From NCBI RefSeq assembly GCF_900113335.1, contig NZ_FOOX01000018.1:53898-117897 (forward strand): a stretch of DNA of 64,000 nt, in the 5' to 3' direction. The notes below the pieces were generated by a model. The model was not told the origin of the DNA. It was given only the letters and a program-made list of their open reading frames with translations, and ran no database searches. A program made the translations under genes and the position numbers. Source of the stretch: Desulfotruncus arcticus DSM 17038. Lineage in GTDB: Bacteria > Bacillota > Desulfotomaculia > Desulfotomaculales > Desulfallaceae. Shown piece after piece: positions 41,718-50,700 of this stretch. Every line of letters begins with the position of its first letter. Position 1 is the stretch's first letter.

Positions 41718-42938
41718 ATGGCAATAAATAAGACGTCAATTATGCCGCGCAAACAATCAATTGAAATCGGTATTATAGGTGGACCCTTTGACCGCATAAC
41801 AACTGTTTTGGAGGAGTTTGAACCCGGTCAAAAGGATTTTATTGTTCACCCCCAAATTTTTGGGGTAGAGCCCCGCAAGGTTGAGGAAATTGCGGAAAGG
41901 GAAGTCGAGGTAACTGTACCGGCACGCTTGCATACCACCGTGCTGGATATGAACCGTTTCAACACCACCCGGCCCGGTGGCGGCGGCATCGGTCTTGCGG
42001 TGGGCATTTACTTCCGGGCCCGGGTACGGTCCACTAAAAATCCGGAAATTATCGTACAGGGCCAGCGCACGCTCATTGTAAAACATTTTGCCCGGGTATT
42101 TAAAGAGATATTGGGCTTTCCCGGCGGATTTGAAATTGAACTGTATGATCACGGGCGGCGTCATGTGGGAATGGGTTCATCCACTGGTTCCATGACGGCG
42201 GCCTGTGTCGGCATCAATGAAGTTTTGGGCCGCCCTTTCAATAACCGGGAACTGCGCCGGATTTTGGGTTTCAACGCCTGCGAAGAAAGCGCCATGAATA
42301 AAAACTATCTGATCCGGGGCTTTGAAACAGGGATAGGGGCTATGGCCGGTATAAACGGCGGCATGGTGCTGGCCACTGATGATATGGAGCTGATTTACCG
42401 CATCCCCCTGCCGGATACCCGGGCTTTAATTATTATTCCGGAGGTGCCCAGCCTGGACGATGAGTTTACAGGCAAAGACACGGCCGCCCAACCGGAGGTT
42501 GAACTATTAATGCGCCGGGCCCGCTACCTGGACCATTTGCAGTGTGGAACCAAATCACAGATAGTGCTGCTGGATTTGCTGCCGGCTATGGCCAGGGGGG
42601 ACCTGAAGGCCATGGGCAACGCCCTTTTTGACCTGTCCTACCTGGGGTCCAAACGTGCCGAGTGCGAACAGCACGGATTATTCGGCGCCCCCATTTACCG
42701 GTACACCGGCAGTCTGCGGCAAATTGGCGCCGAGGTTGTGGGCATGAGTTCTGTCGGGCCGACAATTTATGCCCTCACCCGCAGCACGGAGGTTTACCAG
42801 CGCATGATTAATTTTTTGGCTGCGGAAAAAGTGCCCTCAAATAGGATTATTGAAACATTTATCGATAATACCGGCGCCAGTATAATGGAGAACGGAGAAG
42901 AAAGGAATTATCAGCATGAAGGCTGGCTGCAAAGTTAA
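41718..42938 (+). CDS. GHMP-superfamily protein resembling beta-ribofuranosylaminobenzene 5'-phosphate synthase
   Basis: A 406-residue protein. The N-terminal VPARLHTTVLDMN...RPGGGGIGLAV (about 75-102) matches the S-R-I-H-x-T-L-I-D-L and G-G-x-G-L-A-L elements of archaeal beta-RFAP synthase (MptG). The GHMP phosphate loop HVGMGSSTGSMTAACVGINE (about 150-169) and the C-terminal VGMSSVGPTIYAL (about 342) complete the fold. MptG joins PRPP and an aromatic acid with loss of CO2 to make a C-riboside for methanopterin. Here it heads an operon with TrpF-like, MDR and AroA'-like genes in what looks like a bacterium. GGGAGGA lies 8 bases before the ATG. The substrate is an inference. Confidence 0.72.
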   Translation: MAINKTSIMPRKQSIEIGIIGGPFDRITTVLEEFEPGQKDFIVHPQIFGVEPRKVEEIAEREVEVTVPARLHTTVLDMNRFNTTRPGGGGIGLAVGIYFRARVRSTKNPEIIVQGQRTLIVKHFARVFKEILGFPGGFEIELYDHGRRHVGMGSSTGSMTAACVGINEVLGRPFNNRELRRILGFNACEESAMNKNYLIRGFETGIGAMAGINGGMVLATDDMELIYRIPLPDTRALIIIPEVPSLDDEFTGKDTAAQPEVELLMRRARYLDHLQCGTKSQIVLLDLLPAMARGDLKAMGNALFDLSYLGSKRAECEQHGLFGAPIYRYTGSLRQIGAEVVGMSSVGPTIYALTRSTEVYQRMINFLAAEKVPSNRIIETFIDNTGASIMENGEERNYQHEGWLQS

Positions 42939-43602
42939 AATTTGTGGAATTACCAATCTGGAAGATGCCCGGCTGGCTGCCGCCGAAGGAGCTGATTACA
43001 TCGGCGTGGTGGTGGACGTGTCTTTTTCTCCCCGCTCGCTGACTATCGAACAAGCCGGGAAAATATTTGCATCACCTTACCGGCCGACAGTGGCGCTGGT
43101 GCATCAAATATCCTTTACCAAGCTTGAATTATTAATCAGTTCATTAAAACCCTTTGCGGTACAGTTTCTTAGTCGGGCGGCGGATCTTATCGTCCGGGCT
43201 AAAAAAATATATCCAGGGATACAAATGTGGCAGTCCATCCACCTCCCGCCGGCTGATGAACAAGTCAACCGGCCGGAAATAGAGCGGCTGGTGTGGGAAT
43301 GTTCCGAGGCGGGAGCTGATTTGGTTGTGTTTGATACCGCGGCAGTTATCAGCGGCTCAAAGAGATTTGGCGGAACAGGGCGGCAAAGCAACTGGCAGCT
43401 GGTTCAGCAGCTGGTAAAGAATTGCCCGCTGCCCGCTTTCCTGGCGGGGGGGATAAATCCGTCCAATGTTGCCCAAGCAATAGCGTTTGTTAAACCGGCC
43501 GGCATCGACCTTTGCTCCGGAGTGGAAGCCTCGCCTGGTCAAAAGAGTTTAAATAAATTAAGGGCGCTCATGACCGAGGTCAGAAAGGAGAATGCATTAT
43601 GA
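42916..43602 (+). CDS. phosphoribosylanthranilate isomerase-like protein (TrpF-like)
   Basis: A 228-residue (beta/alpha)8 barrel. The TrpF opening VKICGITNLEDARLAAAEGADYIGVV contains the catalytic Cys (about residue 10), DLVVFDTAAV places the catalytic Asp (about 139), and FLAGGINPSNVAQAI and GIDLCSGVEASPGQKS form the phosphate site. True TrpF opens the ribose of phosphoribosylanthranilate by an Amadori rearrangement. No other trp gene is nearby, and the gene overlaps the GHMP gene by 23 bp, which points to a different phosphoribosyl-aromatic substrate. Confidence 0.8.
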   Translation: MKAGCKVKICGITNLEDARLAAAEGADYIGVVVDVSFSPRSLTIEQAGKIFASPYRPTVALVHQISFTKLELLISSLKPFAVQFLSRAADLIVRAKKIYPGIQMWQSIHLPPADEQVNRPEIERLVWECSEAGADLVVFDTAAVISGSKRFGGTGRQSNWQLVQQLVKNCPLPAFLAGGINPSNVAQAIAFVKPAGIDLCSGVEASPGQKSLNKLRALMTEVRKENAL

Positions 43603-44633
43603 AAGCGGCCGTGGTATATGGGATTAACGACATTCGCATTCAGGAAGTGGCCCGCCCCGAGCCGGGTGCCGGGGAAGTTGTAGTAAAGGTGCGGGCTTCG
43701 GGCATCTGTGCCACAGATGTTAAAATGCTGCTGGGCCAGGGCCTCCCCAAAAACCTGCCGGCTATTCTGGGGCATGAGGTAGCCGGGGAAATCTTTAGCG
43801 TGGGACCCGAAGTGGTAGGCCTGCAGCCCGGCCAGCGGGTAGCGGTTTACCCGATTGCAGTATGCGGAGATTGTTATTTCTGCCGCCGGGGCAGGCATAA
43901 TCTTTGCGAGCGGGAATTTGGCCTGGCCCACGGCATTGACGGGGGGTTTGCCGAGTATGTGCGCATTCCCCGGCAGATTATTGACATTCAGGGGGTCTGC
44001 GAGCTGTCCCCGTCCATTGCCTTTGAACAGGCCGCTATGGCAGAGCCCCTTTCCTGCTGTTTGGCCGCAGCCCGTCAGGGGAAGGTGCAGAGCGGGGATA
44101 CCGTAGCCATAGTCGGGGCCGGCCCCATGGGGCTGTTTCACTTAAAAGTGGCACGTCATCTAGGCGCCCGCGCGATAGTGGCGGACCTAAATCATGCCAG
44201 GCTGGATATAGCGCGGCGCATGGGAGCGGACCTGTGTATTAACACCCAACGGAACAATTTTATAGATGAAGTGCGCCGGTTTACGGAAGGACGGGGAGCT
44301 GATATGGTCATAGCCGCTCTGGGTATCCCCCCGGTTATGGAGCAGTGTTTGCCCGCGGTGCGCCAAGGCGGTACCTTTAATATCTTCGGCGGGCCGCCGG
44401 CGGGGCAGCAGTTGACTATTGATCCGCGCTGGCTGCATTACGGAGAAATCAATTTAACCGGCACATTTGCCTCCACTCCGCTTGATTTTCAGCGTGCTCT
44501 GGCCGCGATAACTTCCGGGGAGATTGAAGTGCGTGATATGATTTCACACCGTTTTAAACTGGATAACATGTTGGACGCGGTGGAGCAGGTGCGCAAACAG
44601 AGCATGATTAAAGGAGTCGTCATCATGGACTAA
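43599..44633 (+). CDS. zinc-dependent medium-chain dehydrogenase (sorbitol/threonine dehydrogenase type)
   Basis: A 344-residue MDR enzyme. Catalytic zinc ligands: Cys in RASGICATDVKML (about 37), His-Glu in GHEVAGE (about 59). The structural zinc loop is CGDCYFCRRGRHNLC (about 89-103). The Rossmann motif is VAIVGAGPMGLFHL (about 168). It oxidises or reduces a secondary alcohol with NAD(P). The gene overlaps the TrpF-like gene by 4 bp (ATGA), so it is translationally coupled. The substrate is probably a sugar-derived intermediate of this operon. Confidence 0.88.
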   Translation: MKAAVVYGINDIRIQEVARPEPGAGEVVVKVRASGICATDVKMLLGQGLPKNLPAILGHEVAGEIFSVGPEVVGLQPGQRVAVYPIAVCGDCYFCRRGRHNLCEREFGLAHGIDGGFAEYVRIPRQIIDIQGVCELSPSIAFEQAAMAEPLSCCLAAARQGKVQSGDTVAIVGAGPMGLFHLKVARHLGARAIVADLNHARLDIARRMGADLCINTQRNNFIDEVRRFTEGRGADMVIAALGIPPVMEQCLPAVRQGGTFNIFGGPPAGQQLTIDPRWLHYGEINLTGTFASTPLDFQRALAAITSGEIEVRDMISHRFKLDNMLDAVEQVRKQSMIKGVVIMD

Positions 44634-44710
44634 CGGCATCCGACCAAAGGGAGCGGCAAGGTATTTGAGCAAATCACTTGAATAAATAATTAAAAAAGGG
44701 GCTTTTAATA

Positions 44711-45517
44711 ATGGACGGTATGCAAATTAGATTGCGCAGGCTATTTGACAGTGCCTCGGGAAATTCCCTGGTGGTTGCCGTGGACCACGGCATGGCCCTG
44801 GGGCCGATGACGGGGTTGGTCAATGTGCAGGAAACCATTTCCAAGCTGGAAAATACCGGTATGGTAGATGCCTGGCTATTAACAAAGGGAGTTTATCGTT
44901 ACGCCTTTCATCCCCGGGGATGTCCGGGCGTGATCATGCGCATTAGCGGCGGAGCCACTATTGCCGGGCCGGAATTGACCCGCGAGGGCTTGACCGGGAA
45001 CGTTGAAGAGGCACTGGCCCTGGGGGCCGACGCCGTAGCCGTATCCGCTTTTATCGGGTCACCCTATGAGCATGATACCCTCATCAACCTGGCTCAGGTG
45101 GCCGGCCGGTGCCGGCGCTGGAACACACCGCTGCTGGGAGTAGTGGGAGTGGGGAAAATTAATGAGGACAAGAAGCAGGACCCCCGCTTTATTGCTTTGG
45201 GAGCCCGGGTGGCGGCAGAACACGGAGCCGATCTGGTAAAAACATATTTCACCGAAAAGGATTTTGACCGGGTGGTGGCCGGATGTCCCGTACCGGTATT
45301 AATTGCCGGAGGGCCAAAGTGCGAAACAGACCTGGATACATTAAAAATGGTCTACGGAGCCATCCAGGGCGGTGCCCGGGGAATAGTAATGGGGCGCAAT
45401 ATCTGGCAGAGCCCCCACCCGGAAGCGCTGCTGGCGGCGGTTGACGGAATTATACACCACGACCTGGGGGTAAACGAGGCACATGAGCTGCTTACGGAAC
45501 GGCAGGCCGGTATGTAA
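44711..45517 (+). CDS. DhnA-type class I aldolase, resembles 2-amino-3,7-dideoxy-threo-hept-6-ulosonate (ADH) synthase
   Basis: A 268-residue TIM barrel. VVAVDHGMALGPMTGLVN (about 21-38) closely resembles the D-H-G-x-x-x-G-P-x-x-G-L segment of archaeal ADH synthase. The Schiff-base Lys is in GADLVKTYFTE (about 177). The phosphate site is VLIAGGPKCETD and GIVMGRNIWQ. ADH synthase makes the precursor of dehydroquinate, and in methanogens the aromatic ring of methanopterin. A fructose-bisphosphate or LsrF-type aldolase is the main alternative. It lies 77 bp after the MDR gene in the same direction, with AAGGGG before the ATG, and is followed by a terminator. Confidence 0.75.
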   Translation: MDGMQIRLRRLFDSASGNSLVVAVDHGMALGPMTGLVNVQETISKLENTGMVDAWLLTKGVYRYAFHPRGCPGVIMRISGGATIAGPELTREGLTGNVEEALALGADAVAVSAFIGSPYEHDTLINLAQVAGRCRRWNTPLLGVVGVGKINEDKKQDPRFIALGARVAAEHGADLVKTYFTEKDFDRVVAGCPVPVLIAGGPKCETDLDTLKMVYGAIQGGARGIVMGRNIWQSPHPEALLAAVDGIIHHDLGVNEAHELLTERQAGM

Positions 45518-45560
45518 CAGGTAGCATGGAATGATATAATTTACCAAACATTGTATACAA

Positions 45561-45588
45561 AAACCCAGGGTATTATTGCCCTGGGTTT
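45561..45588 (+). terminator. terminator of the aldolase operon
   Basis: AAACCCAGGG (45561-45570) pairs perfectly with CCCTGGGTTT (45579-45588). It ends the four-gene operon. Confidence 0.75.
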
Positions 45589-45775
45589 GGTTATTAGAAA
45601 TACCATTTGATCACATTCTTATGCTGCCAACCGATAGAATTGGTTTGTAAAATAAAGCCCCCTTTTAAAAAAAAGGCAAAACAACACTATTTAAAGCTGC
45701 CAAACTGACCAATTAATTAAGGCAATAGGATAATCCCCTAATTGAGAAACCAAATTTTTCTGGATTTCATACCTG

Positions 45776-45806
45776 TTGACATTGACGTTGCGTAAAGGTG
45801 TATAGT
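45776..45806 (+). promoter_or_regulatory. MerR-type promoter with 19-bp spacer
   Basis: TTGACA (45776-45781) and TATAGT (45801-45806) are 19 bp apart, the over-long spacing that MerR activators correct by twisting DNA. An imperfect inverted repeat ACGTT-N5-AAGGT lies in the spacer. The gene downstream encodes a MerR protein, so it is likely autoregulated. Confidence 0.7.
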
Positions 45807-45827
45807 TAATTTGTCAGGAGGCGGGCG

Positions 45828-46592
45828 ATGGAATATACAGTACAAAAACTAGGTCAAATGGCAGGTATCAGCACTAGAACATTAAGGTATTATGATGAAA
45901 TAGGCATTCTTAAACCGGCAAGAATTAACTCTTCAGGATATCGCATATATGGTCAAAATGAGGTTGACAGGTTACAACAGATTCTTTTTTATAGAGAGCT
46001 GGGTTTGAGTTTGGAGAGCATCAAAGAAATAGTAACCTCACCTTCCTTTGATGGTGTAAAAGCGCTAAGAGAACACCGTAATAAGCTTCTTGAAAAAAGA
46101 AAGCAATTGGACCTGTTGATTGCGAATATTGATAAAACGATTGCGTTAAAAGAAGGGAGAATTACGATGAATGATCAAGAAAAATTTGAGGGCTTTAAGC
46201 AAAAGTTAATCAATGATAATGAACAGAAGTATGGCAAGAAAATTCGTGAAAAATATGGTGACGAGGCTGTTAATAAGTCGTATCAAAAAGTCAAAGGCAT
46301 GTCAAAAGAACAGTATGAAGATGTTGAAAGACTTGGTAGCGAGGTTATTAAAACACTCGAAGCTGCGTTTAAAACAGGTGATCCGGCCGGCGAGCCGGCC
46401 CAAAAAGCGGCGGATCTACATCGTCAATGGTTAAGCTATTATTGGGATTGTTATACCAAAGAAGCACATATAGGAGTTACTCAGATGTATGTAGATAACG
46501 AGAGATTTACTGCCTATTATGATAAGAATCAACCTGGGACAGCAGCATTTTTAAGGGATGCGGTACTCATTTATACCGGCAGGAGAGCATAA
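45828..46592 (+). CDS. MerR-family regulator with TipAS drug-binding domain
   Basis: A 254-residue TipAL-like activator. The N-terminal winged HTH (about 1-70) has YTVQKLGQMAGISTRTLRYYDEIGILKPARI. A coiled coil (about 75-115) leads to the TipAS domain (about 120-250), with NEQKYGKKIREKYGDEAV and the C-terminal YVDNERFTAYYDK segment. TipAS binds thiopeptide-type and other bulky compounds. AGGAGG lies 7 bases before the ATG. It has a 19-bp-spaced promoter of its own. No target gene other than itself is adjacent. Confidence 0.88.
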   Translation: MEYTVQKLGQMAGISTRTLRYYDEIGILKPARINSSGYRIYGQNEVDRLQQILFYRELGLSLESIKEIVTSPSFDGVKALREHRNKLLEKRKQLDLLIANIDKTIALKEGRITMNDQEKFEGFKQKLINDNEQKYGKKIREKYGDEAVNKSYQKVKGMSKEQYEDVERLGSEVIKTLEAAFKTGDPAGEPAQKAADLHRQWLSYYWDCYTKEAHIGVTQMYVDNERFTAYYDKNQPGTAAFLRDAVLIYTGRRA

Positions 46593-46711
46593 CTCCTAAA
46601 TTCCTTAGGTAAATCAGTATTATCTGGCTATACTAAAGCAAACTTGATAAAATTATGGATGCAGATTACTCAGAGAAACAATATACCAACCGCTTACTAG
46701 TTAAAGCCCAA

Positions 46712-46736
46712 AACCACCTGGGCCAGACAGGTGGTT
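46712..46736 (-). terminator. hairpin downstream of the aldo/keto reductase gene
   Basis: AACCACCTG (46712-46720) pairs with CAGGTGGTT (46728-46736), and the minus strand continues TTTTGGGCTTT. It could end the minus transcript of the reductase gene. Confidence 0.5.
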
Positions 46737-46782
46737 CTGCTTTGCCTTAAACGGCAGCAGGATGACGGAGGGATTTAAAGCT

Positions 46783-46836
46783 GTGTCTAAAACTAAAATC
46801 TTGGTAGTGGATGACGATATCCCACTACCAAGATAG
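46783..46836 (+). pseudogene. remnant of a response-regulator gene (18 codons)
   Basis: A GTG at 46783, with GGAGGG 10 bases upstream, opens VSKTKILVVDDDIPLPR and then a stop. This is the standard first strand and acidic triad of a receiver domain; the rest of the gene is missing. Bases 46798-46810, inside the remnant, are exactly inverted at 46822-46834, so the break coincides with a fold-back duplication. Confidence 0.5.
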
Positions 46837-46939
46837 TGTCCATAAGAAAAGCCCGCGTGTCCTTTAAACCCTTCTCCAGAAGCGCTCCGGCATCCCAATG
46901 GGGGCGGAGGCGCGTACTCAAATCAATTTATCTCAACCA

Positions 46940-48088
46940 TTACTCAAATAACTCTTTAACACGCTTTAGTTCGTCACGAATGGCAATGCTTTGCGGGCAA
47001 TGGCTCTCGCAATTGCCGCATTCCAAACACTTGGAGGCGGGAGCCCCCATTTTCGCCCACATCTCATACATTCCCTTAGCTGCAGGAGGGGCGTCAAAAA
47101 CCCAGTAGTCGTTATATGTTGAAAAGCATACGGGAATATTTATGCCTTCGGGACAAGGCATGCAATACGAGCAACCTGTACAATTCACTTTTATTCTTTC
47201 TTTAAAAAGATTCTTAATCTGATCAATAATTTTCATTTCTTGGGCGGTTAATGAATTAGCCTGCGCTTCCCGGGCCACTTTGATATTTTCCACAACATGC
47301 TCCATGGCGGTCATGCCACTTAATACAACGGATACTTCCGGATGATTCCATACCCAGCGTAAAGCCAATTCCACCGGTGTTTTCCGCACATCGGCCCGAT
47401 CAATAACAGCTTTTGCCGCTTTGGGCAGATTGGCGATATTACCGCCTCTCAGAGGTTCCATAATAACAACGCCAAGCCCTTTTTGCGCTGCATACTCCAA
47501 CCCTTTCTTGCCCGCCTGAAAATCTTCATCCAAGTAATTATACTGAATTTGGCAGAATGACCAATGATAATAATCTACGATTTCTTTAAACAAATCAAAT
47601 TGATCATGGAAAGAAAATCCCGCATATTTAATTCTTCCATCTTTTATCGCTTGATCTAAAAATTCGCTAATCCCGGCTTCTTTTAATCCTGGCCAAACAT
47701 CTTTGTTTAGCGAATGCACCAAATAGAAATCAATGACATCGGTCTCCAGGCGCTCCAACTGTTCATTTAAGTATTTGTCCATATCGGCTCTTGTTTTAAT
47801 CAGCCAGCTGGGAAGCTTTGTCGCTAAATTGACCCGCTCTCTGTACCCATCCATTAAGGCTTTAGCAAGAAAAGGCTCGCTTGCTCCGCCGTGAGTAAGA
47901 CCGGTACCGTGATATGGATACGCAGTATCTACATAATTTACGCCAGAATCAATAGCATACCGAATCATGTTAATCGCTTTTTTCTCATCAATATTGGTTG
48001 GATCGTTGCCGATAACCGGCAGTCTCATACAGCCAAATCCCAAAACGGAAACCATTTCACCGGTTTTGCCAAACTTTCTGTACAACAA
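46940..48088 (-). CDS. aldo/keto reductase with C-terminal ferredoxin domain
   Basis: A 382-residue protein. The AKR barrel (about 1-290) has catalytic Tyr in NYVDTAYPYHG (about 54) and LVHSLNK. The C-terminus has CTGCSYCMPCPEGINIP (about 303-319) and CLECGNCESHCPQ (about 355-367), two 4Fe-4S sites. Such AKRs reduce carbonyls with electrons that can come through iron-sulfur clusters. It is divergent from a small MerR gene, and its promoter has a MerR operator with a 19-bp spacer. It is probably induced by reactive aldehydes or similar stress. Confidence 0.9.
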   Translation of the reverse strand: MLYRKFGKTGEMVSVLGFGCMRLPVIGNDPTNIDEKKAINMIRYAIDSGVNYVDTAYPYHGTGLTHGGASEPFLAKALMDGYRERVNLATKLPSWLIKTRADMDKYLNEQLERLETDVIDFYLVHSLNKDVWPGLKEAGISEFLDQAIKDGRIKYAGFSFHDQFDLFKEIVDYYHWSFCQIQYNYLDEDFQAGKKGLEYAAQKGLGVVIMEPLRGGNIANLPKAAKAVIDRADVRKTPVELALRWVWNHPEVSVVLSGMTAMEHVVENIKVAREAQANSLTAQEMKIIDQIKNLFKERIKVNCTGCSYCMPCPEGINIPVCFSTYNDYWVFDAPPAAKGMYEMWAKMGAPASKCLECGNCESHCPQSIAIRDELKRVKELFE

Positions 48089-48225
48089 AATAATTCCTCC
48101 CTTTTTCCCACTACTGCACAGCAGAATAGTATATCAATTCTGTTTCAGGACATTAACGATCTAAGATGTATTGGCTTGCATGCCCCGAACTAAGGCGGCC
48201 GTTGCAAGAGGTCCAAGCTGCTTTT

Positions 48226-48256
48226 AGTATATTACTTAGAGTTAACTCTAAGTCAA
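48226..48256 (-). promoter_or_regulatory. MerR-controlled promoter of the aldo/keto reductase
   Basis: On the minus strand TTGACT (48251-48256) and TATACT (48226-48231) are 19 bp apart. The 20-bp perfect palindrome ACTTAGAGTTAACTCTAAGT (48234-48253) fills the spacer. This CTTAGAG...CTCTAAG operator type is known from NmlR/AdhR-like MerR regulators of reductase genes. Confidence 0.8.
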
Positions 48257-48276
48257 TGCCAAAAAATAAAATTCAT

Positions 48277-48305
48277 TGCTTAGAGTATGCTTTAACCCAT
48301 ATAAT
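48277..48305 (+). promoter_or_regulatory. sigma-A promoter of the small MerR gene
   Basis: TTGCTT (48277-48282) and TATAAT (48300-48305) are 17 bp apart. The half-site CTTAGAG (48280-48286) of the palindromic operator recurs here, suggesting autoregulation. Confidence 0.55.
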
Positions 48306-48346
48306 ATGCATGGCAGGAACCATTTCTTATACGAGGGGCGAAAGAG

Positions 48347-48736
48347 ATGAGTTATTCAATCAAAGAGGTGTCCCAAAAATTTAATATATCTTCATATACA
48401 TTGCGCTACTATGAAAAGGAAGGACTCTTACCCCCCATTCAGCGTACAGCCAATGGGACCAGACAATATAGCGATGTTGACCTCGAATGGCTTCAGCTTA
48501 TTTGCTGCATGAGGGCCACAGGCATGTCCATAGCTTATATCAAGGATTATGTGGAGCTATGCCGCCTCGGAGAAAATACTATACCCCAAAGGCGTCAGAT
48601 TATTCTTAGACAGAAAGAAATTATTGAAAATCATATTAAGGAATACAAGGATCTGCTAAAGCTGGTAAATAAAAAATTAAAGTACTATGACAACATCATG
48701 GACTCCGGTCAAAATATCCTGAATCCTCAAAAATAG
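48347..48736 (+). CDS. small MerR-family regulator of the aldo/keto reductase
   Basis: A 129-residue protein with an N-terminal MerR HTH (about 1-70: YSIKEVSQKFNISSYTLRYYEKEGLLPP, RATGMSIAYIKDYVELC) and a dimerising coiled coil (about 75-115). It has the length of AdhR/NmlR-type stress regulators. It is encoded divergently from the reductase gene, whose promoter holds a perfect palindrome. GGGGCG lies before the ATG. Confidence 0.85.
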   Translation: MSYSIKEVSQKFNISSYTLRYYEKEGLLPPIQRTANGTRQYSDVDLEWLQLICCMRATGMSIAYIKDYVELCRLGENTIPQRRQIILRQKEIIENHIKEYKDLLKLVNKKLKYYDNIMDSGQNILNPQK

Positions 48737-48749
48737 AAGCAATATACTA

Positions 48750-48782
48750 CTTGAATACACTATTGCCACAGGAATATTACTG
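48750..48782 (+). repeat. 33-bp direct repeat, left copy
   Basis: CTTGAATACACTATTGCCAC, then two variable bases and GAATATTACTG. The same sequence occurs at 55865-55897 with two mismatches. The copies flank the thiC and TRAP/CoA-transferase region, about 7.1 kb apart. Confidence 0.7.
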
Positions 48783-48819
48783 TGATATTCTTGATTTAAT
48801 AACAACTAAATATTAACAA

Positions 48820-48990
48820 CAAGGGGAGTTCCTGATGTGGAGCTGAGAGTGCGGGAAACACCCGCTTACCCTGGAACCTGAGCGCTGATCGGCGCTGCCT
48901 GTATAGCACAGGTACTGGATAATACCAGCGAAGGGATGTGATGTTTTTCTTTGTGTTTAACCGCATTTCCTTTGGGACTGCGGTTTTTTG
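48820..48990 (+). promoter_or_regulatory. TPP riboswitch with terminator (THI element)
   Basis: The aptamer (about 48820-48942) has the conserved AGCTGAGAGTGC-type start, CCTGGAACCTGA, and the 3' CCAGCGAAGGGATGTG. A P3a-type insertion (about 48882-48915) is present. AACCGCA (48959-48965) pairs with TGCGGTTTTTT (48979-48989) as an intrinsic terminator. It should shut off thiC when thiamine pyrophosphate is plentiful. Confidence 0.9.
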
Positions 48991-49091
48991 ATTAACCGTT
49001 AACTATAAGCGGGGGAATAATATGGACCGTATATTAGCATCAAACTTCAGGTATTGGTAACGTGTTCAGGTAAAAAAGGAGGATAAATTTT

Positions 49092-50387
49092 ATGTCTTAC
49101 AATACTCAGATGGAGGCGGCCCGAAAAGGGATTATAACACAAGAAATGGAGTCCGTTGCTAAGAAAGAATGCATTGATGTTGCAGCGCTCCGGGATCTCA
49201 TTGCCCAGGGCAGTGTTGTTATTCCGGCCAACATTAACCATGCCTCCCTGGAACCCTGCGGCATTGGCCGGGGACTGAAAACTAAAATAAATGTTAATCT
49301 GGGAGTTTCCAAGGACTGCTGCGATTTTGCATCCGAGATGGAAAAAGTTCGTTTGGCTGTTGCCATGAAGGCTGACGCCATCATGGACTTGAGCTGTTTC
49401 GGCAAGACAGAAACATTCAGGCAAAAGTTGGTTCAATCCTCACCGGCTGCTATAGGTACGGTTCCGGTATATGACGCCGTGGGCTTCTATGACAAAGAAC
49501 TTGAAGATATCAGCGTGGAAGAATTTCTTGGCGTTGTGGAAAAGCATGCCCGTGACGGTGTGGACTTTATGACCATTCATGCCGGCATTAACCGGGAAAC
49601 CGGAAGAAGGCTTAAAAATAATCCCCGCCTCACCAATGTTGTTTCCAGGGGCGGGGCGCTGCTCTTTGCCTGGATGGAAATAAACAACAGGGAAAACCCT
49701 TTTTATGAGTACTTTGACGACTTGCTGGAGATCTGCCGCCGTTTTGATGTAACCATCAGCCTCGGGGATGCCTGCCGCCCCGGCAGCATCAAAGACGCCA
49801 CCGACGCTTCGCAAATACAGGAATTGATCGTGCTGGGCGAGTTGACCAAAAGGGCCTGGGAGAAGGATGTCCAGGTATTGATTGAAGGCCCGGGACATAT
49901 GGCCCTAAATGAGATAGCGCCCAACATGCTTCTGGAGAAAAAGCTCTGCCACGGCGCCCCGTTTTATGTTTTGGGTCCGCTGGTCACCGATATTGCGCCG
50001 GGTTACGATCATATCACCAGCGCTATCGGAGGCGCCATTGCCGCCGCCAACGGCGCGGATTTTCTCTGTTATGTCACTCCGGCGGAACACCTGCGCCTGC
50101 CTACATTGGATGATATGAAGGAAGGAATTATCGCATCACGAATTGCCGCCCACGCGGCTGATTTAGCCAAGGGAGTACCGGGGGCACGGCAGTGGGACGA
50201 TCAAATGAGCGAAGCCAGGCGCAATCTTGATTGGGCTAAAATGTTTGAATTGGCCATTGATCCTGAAAAGGCCCGCCGTTACAGGGCCGAGTCCCAGCCT
50301 GAAGCGGAAGATTCCTGTACCATGTGCGGCAAGATGTGTGCCGTGCGAAATATGAACAAGGTTTTAAGCAAAGTCAATATCATATAG
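49092..50387 (+). CDS. thiC: phosphomethylpyrimidine synthase ThiC
   Basis: A 431-residue radical SAM enzyme that rearranges AIR to HMP phosphate in thiamine synthesis. ThiC landmarks: [84 protein letters not shown], and the C-terminal CTMCGKMC cluster (CxxCxxxC here). This is the short bacterial-type length. It is controlled by the TPP riboswitch upstream, with AAAGGAGG before the ATG and a strong terminator after it. Confidence 0.97.
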   Translation: MSYNTQMEAARKGIITQEMESVAKKECIDVAALRDLIAQGSVVIPANINHASLEPCGIGRGLKTKINVNLGVSKDCCDFASEMEKVRLAVAMKADAIMDLSCFGKTETFRQKLVQSSPAAIGTVPVYDAVGFYDKELEDISVEEFLGVVEKHARDGVDFMTIHAGINRETGRRLKNNPRLTNVVSRGGALLFAWMEINNRENPFYEYFDDLLEICRRFDVTISLGDACRPGSIKDATDASQIQELIVLGELTKRAWEKDVQVLIEGPGHMALNEIAPNMLLEKKLCHGAPFYVLGPLVTDIAPGYDHITSAIGGAIAAANGADFLCYVTPAEHLRLPTLDDMKEGIIASRIAAHAADLAKGVPGARQWDDQMSEARRNLDWAKMFELAIDPEKARRYRAESQPEAEDSCTMCGKMCAVRNMNKVLSKVNII

Positions 50388-50508
50388 AAATGATCCATCC
50401 ATTTCCAGGCAAGCGGATTGATTAAGCATTAATTCTTCATGCCGGGACAACAGTTGCCGGGTAAGGTAAAATTAAACGCCCTAATCCAAGTGAAAGATTC
50501 AGCTAGCA

Positions 50509-50542
50509 AGCCGGGGGAGTATGTTTTATACTCCCCCGGCTG
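50509..50542 (+). terminator. thiC terminator
   Basis: A 14-bp perfect stem: AGCCGGGGGAGTAT (50509-50522) with its complement at about 50529-50542, followed by GTATTTTTG. Confidence 0.75.
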
Positions 50543-50700
50543 TATTTTTGGGAACATTGACCAGGAGTAAATTGCTTTAAAGAGATGCAACCTGTACGGC
50601 CGCCCACCCGCCCGCCAGATTAAACAGCACTCAAGCCCATGCTCAAAAAAGTCAAGAACCTGTGAAGATACGACGTCCTAATTATCGTCGGGTTATAATC

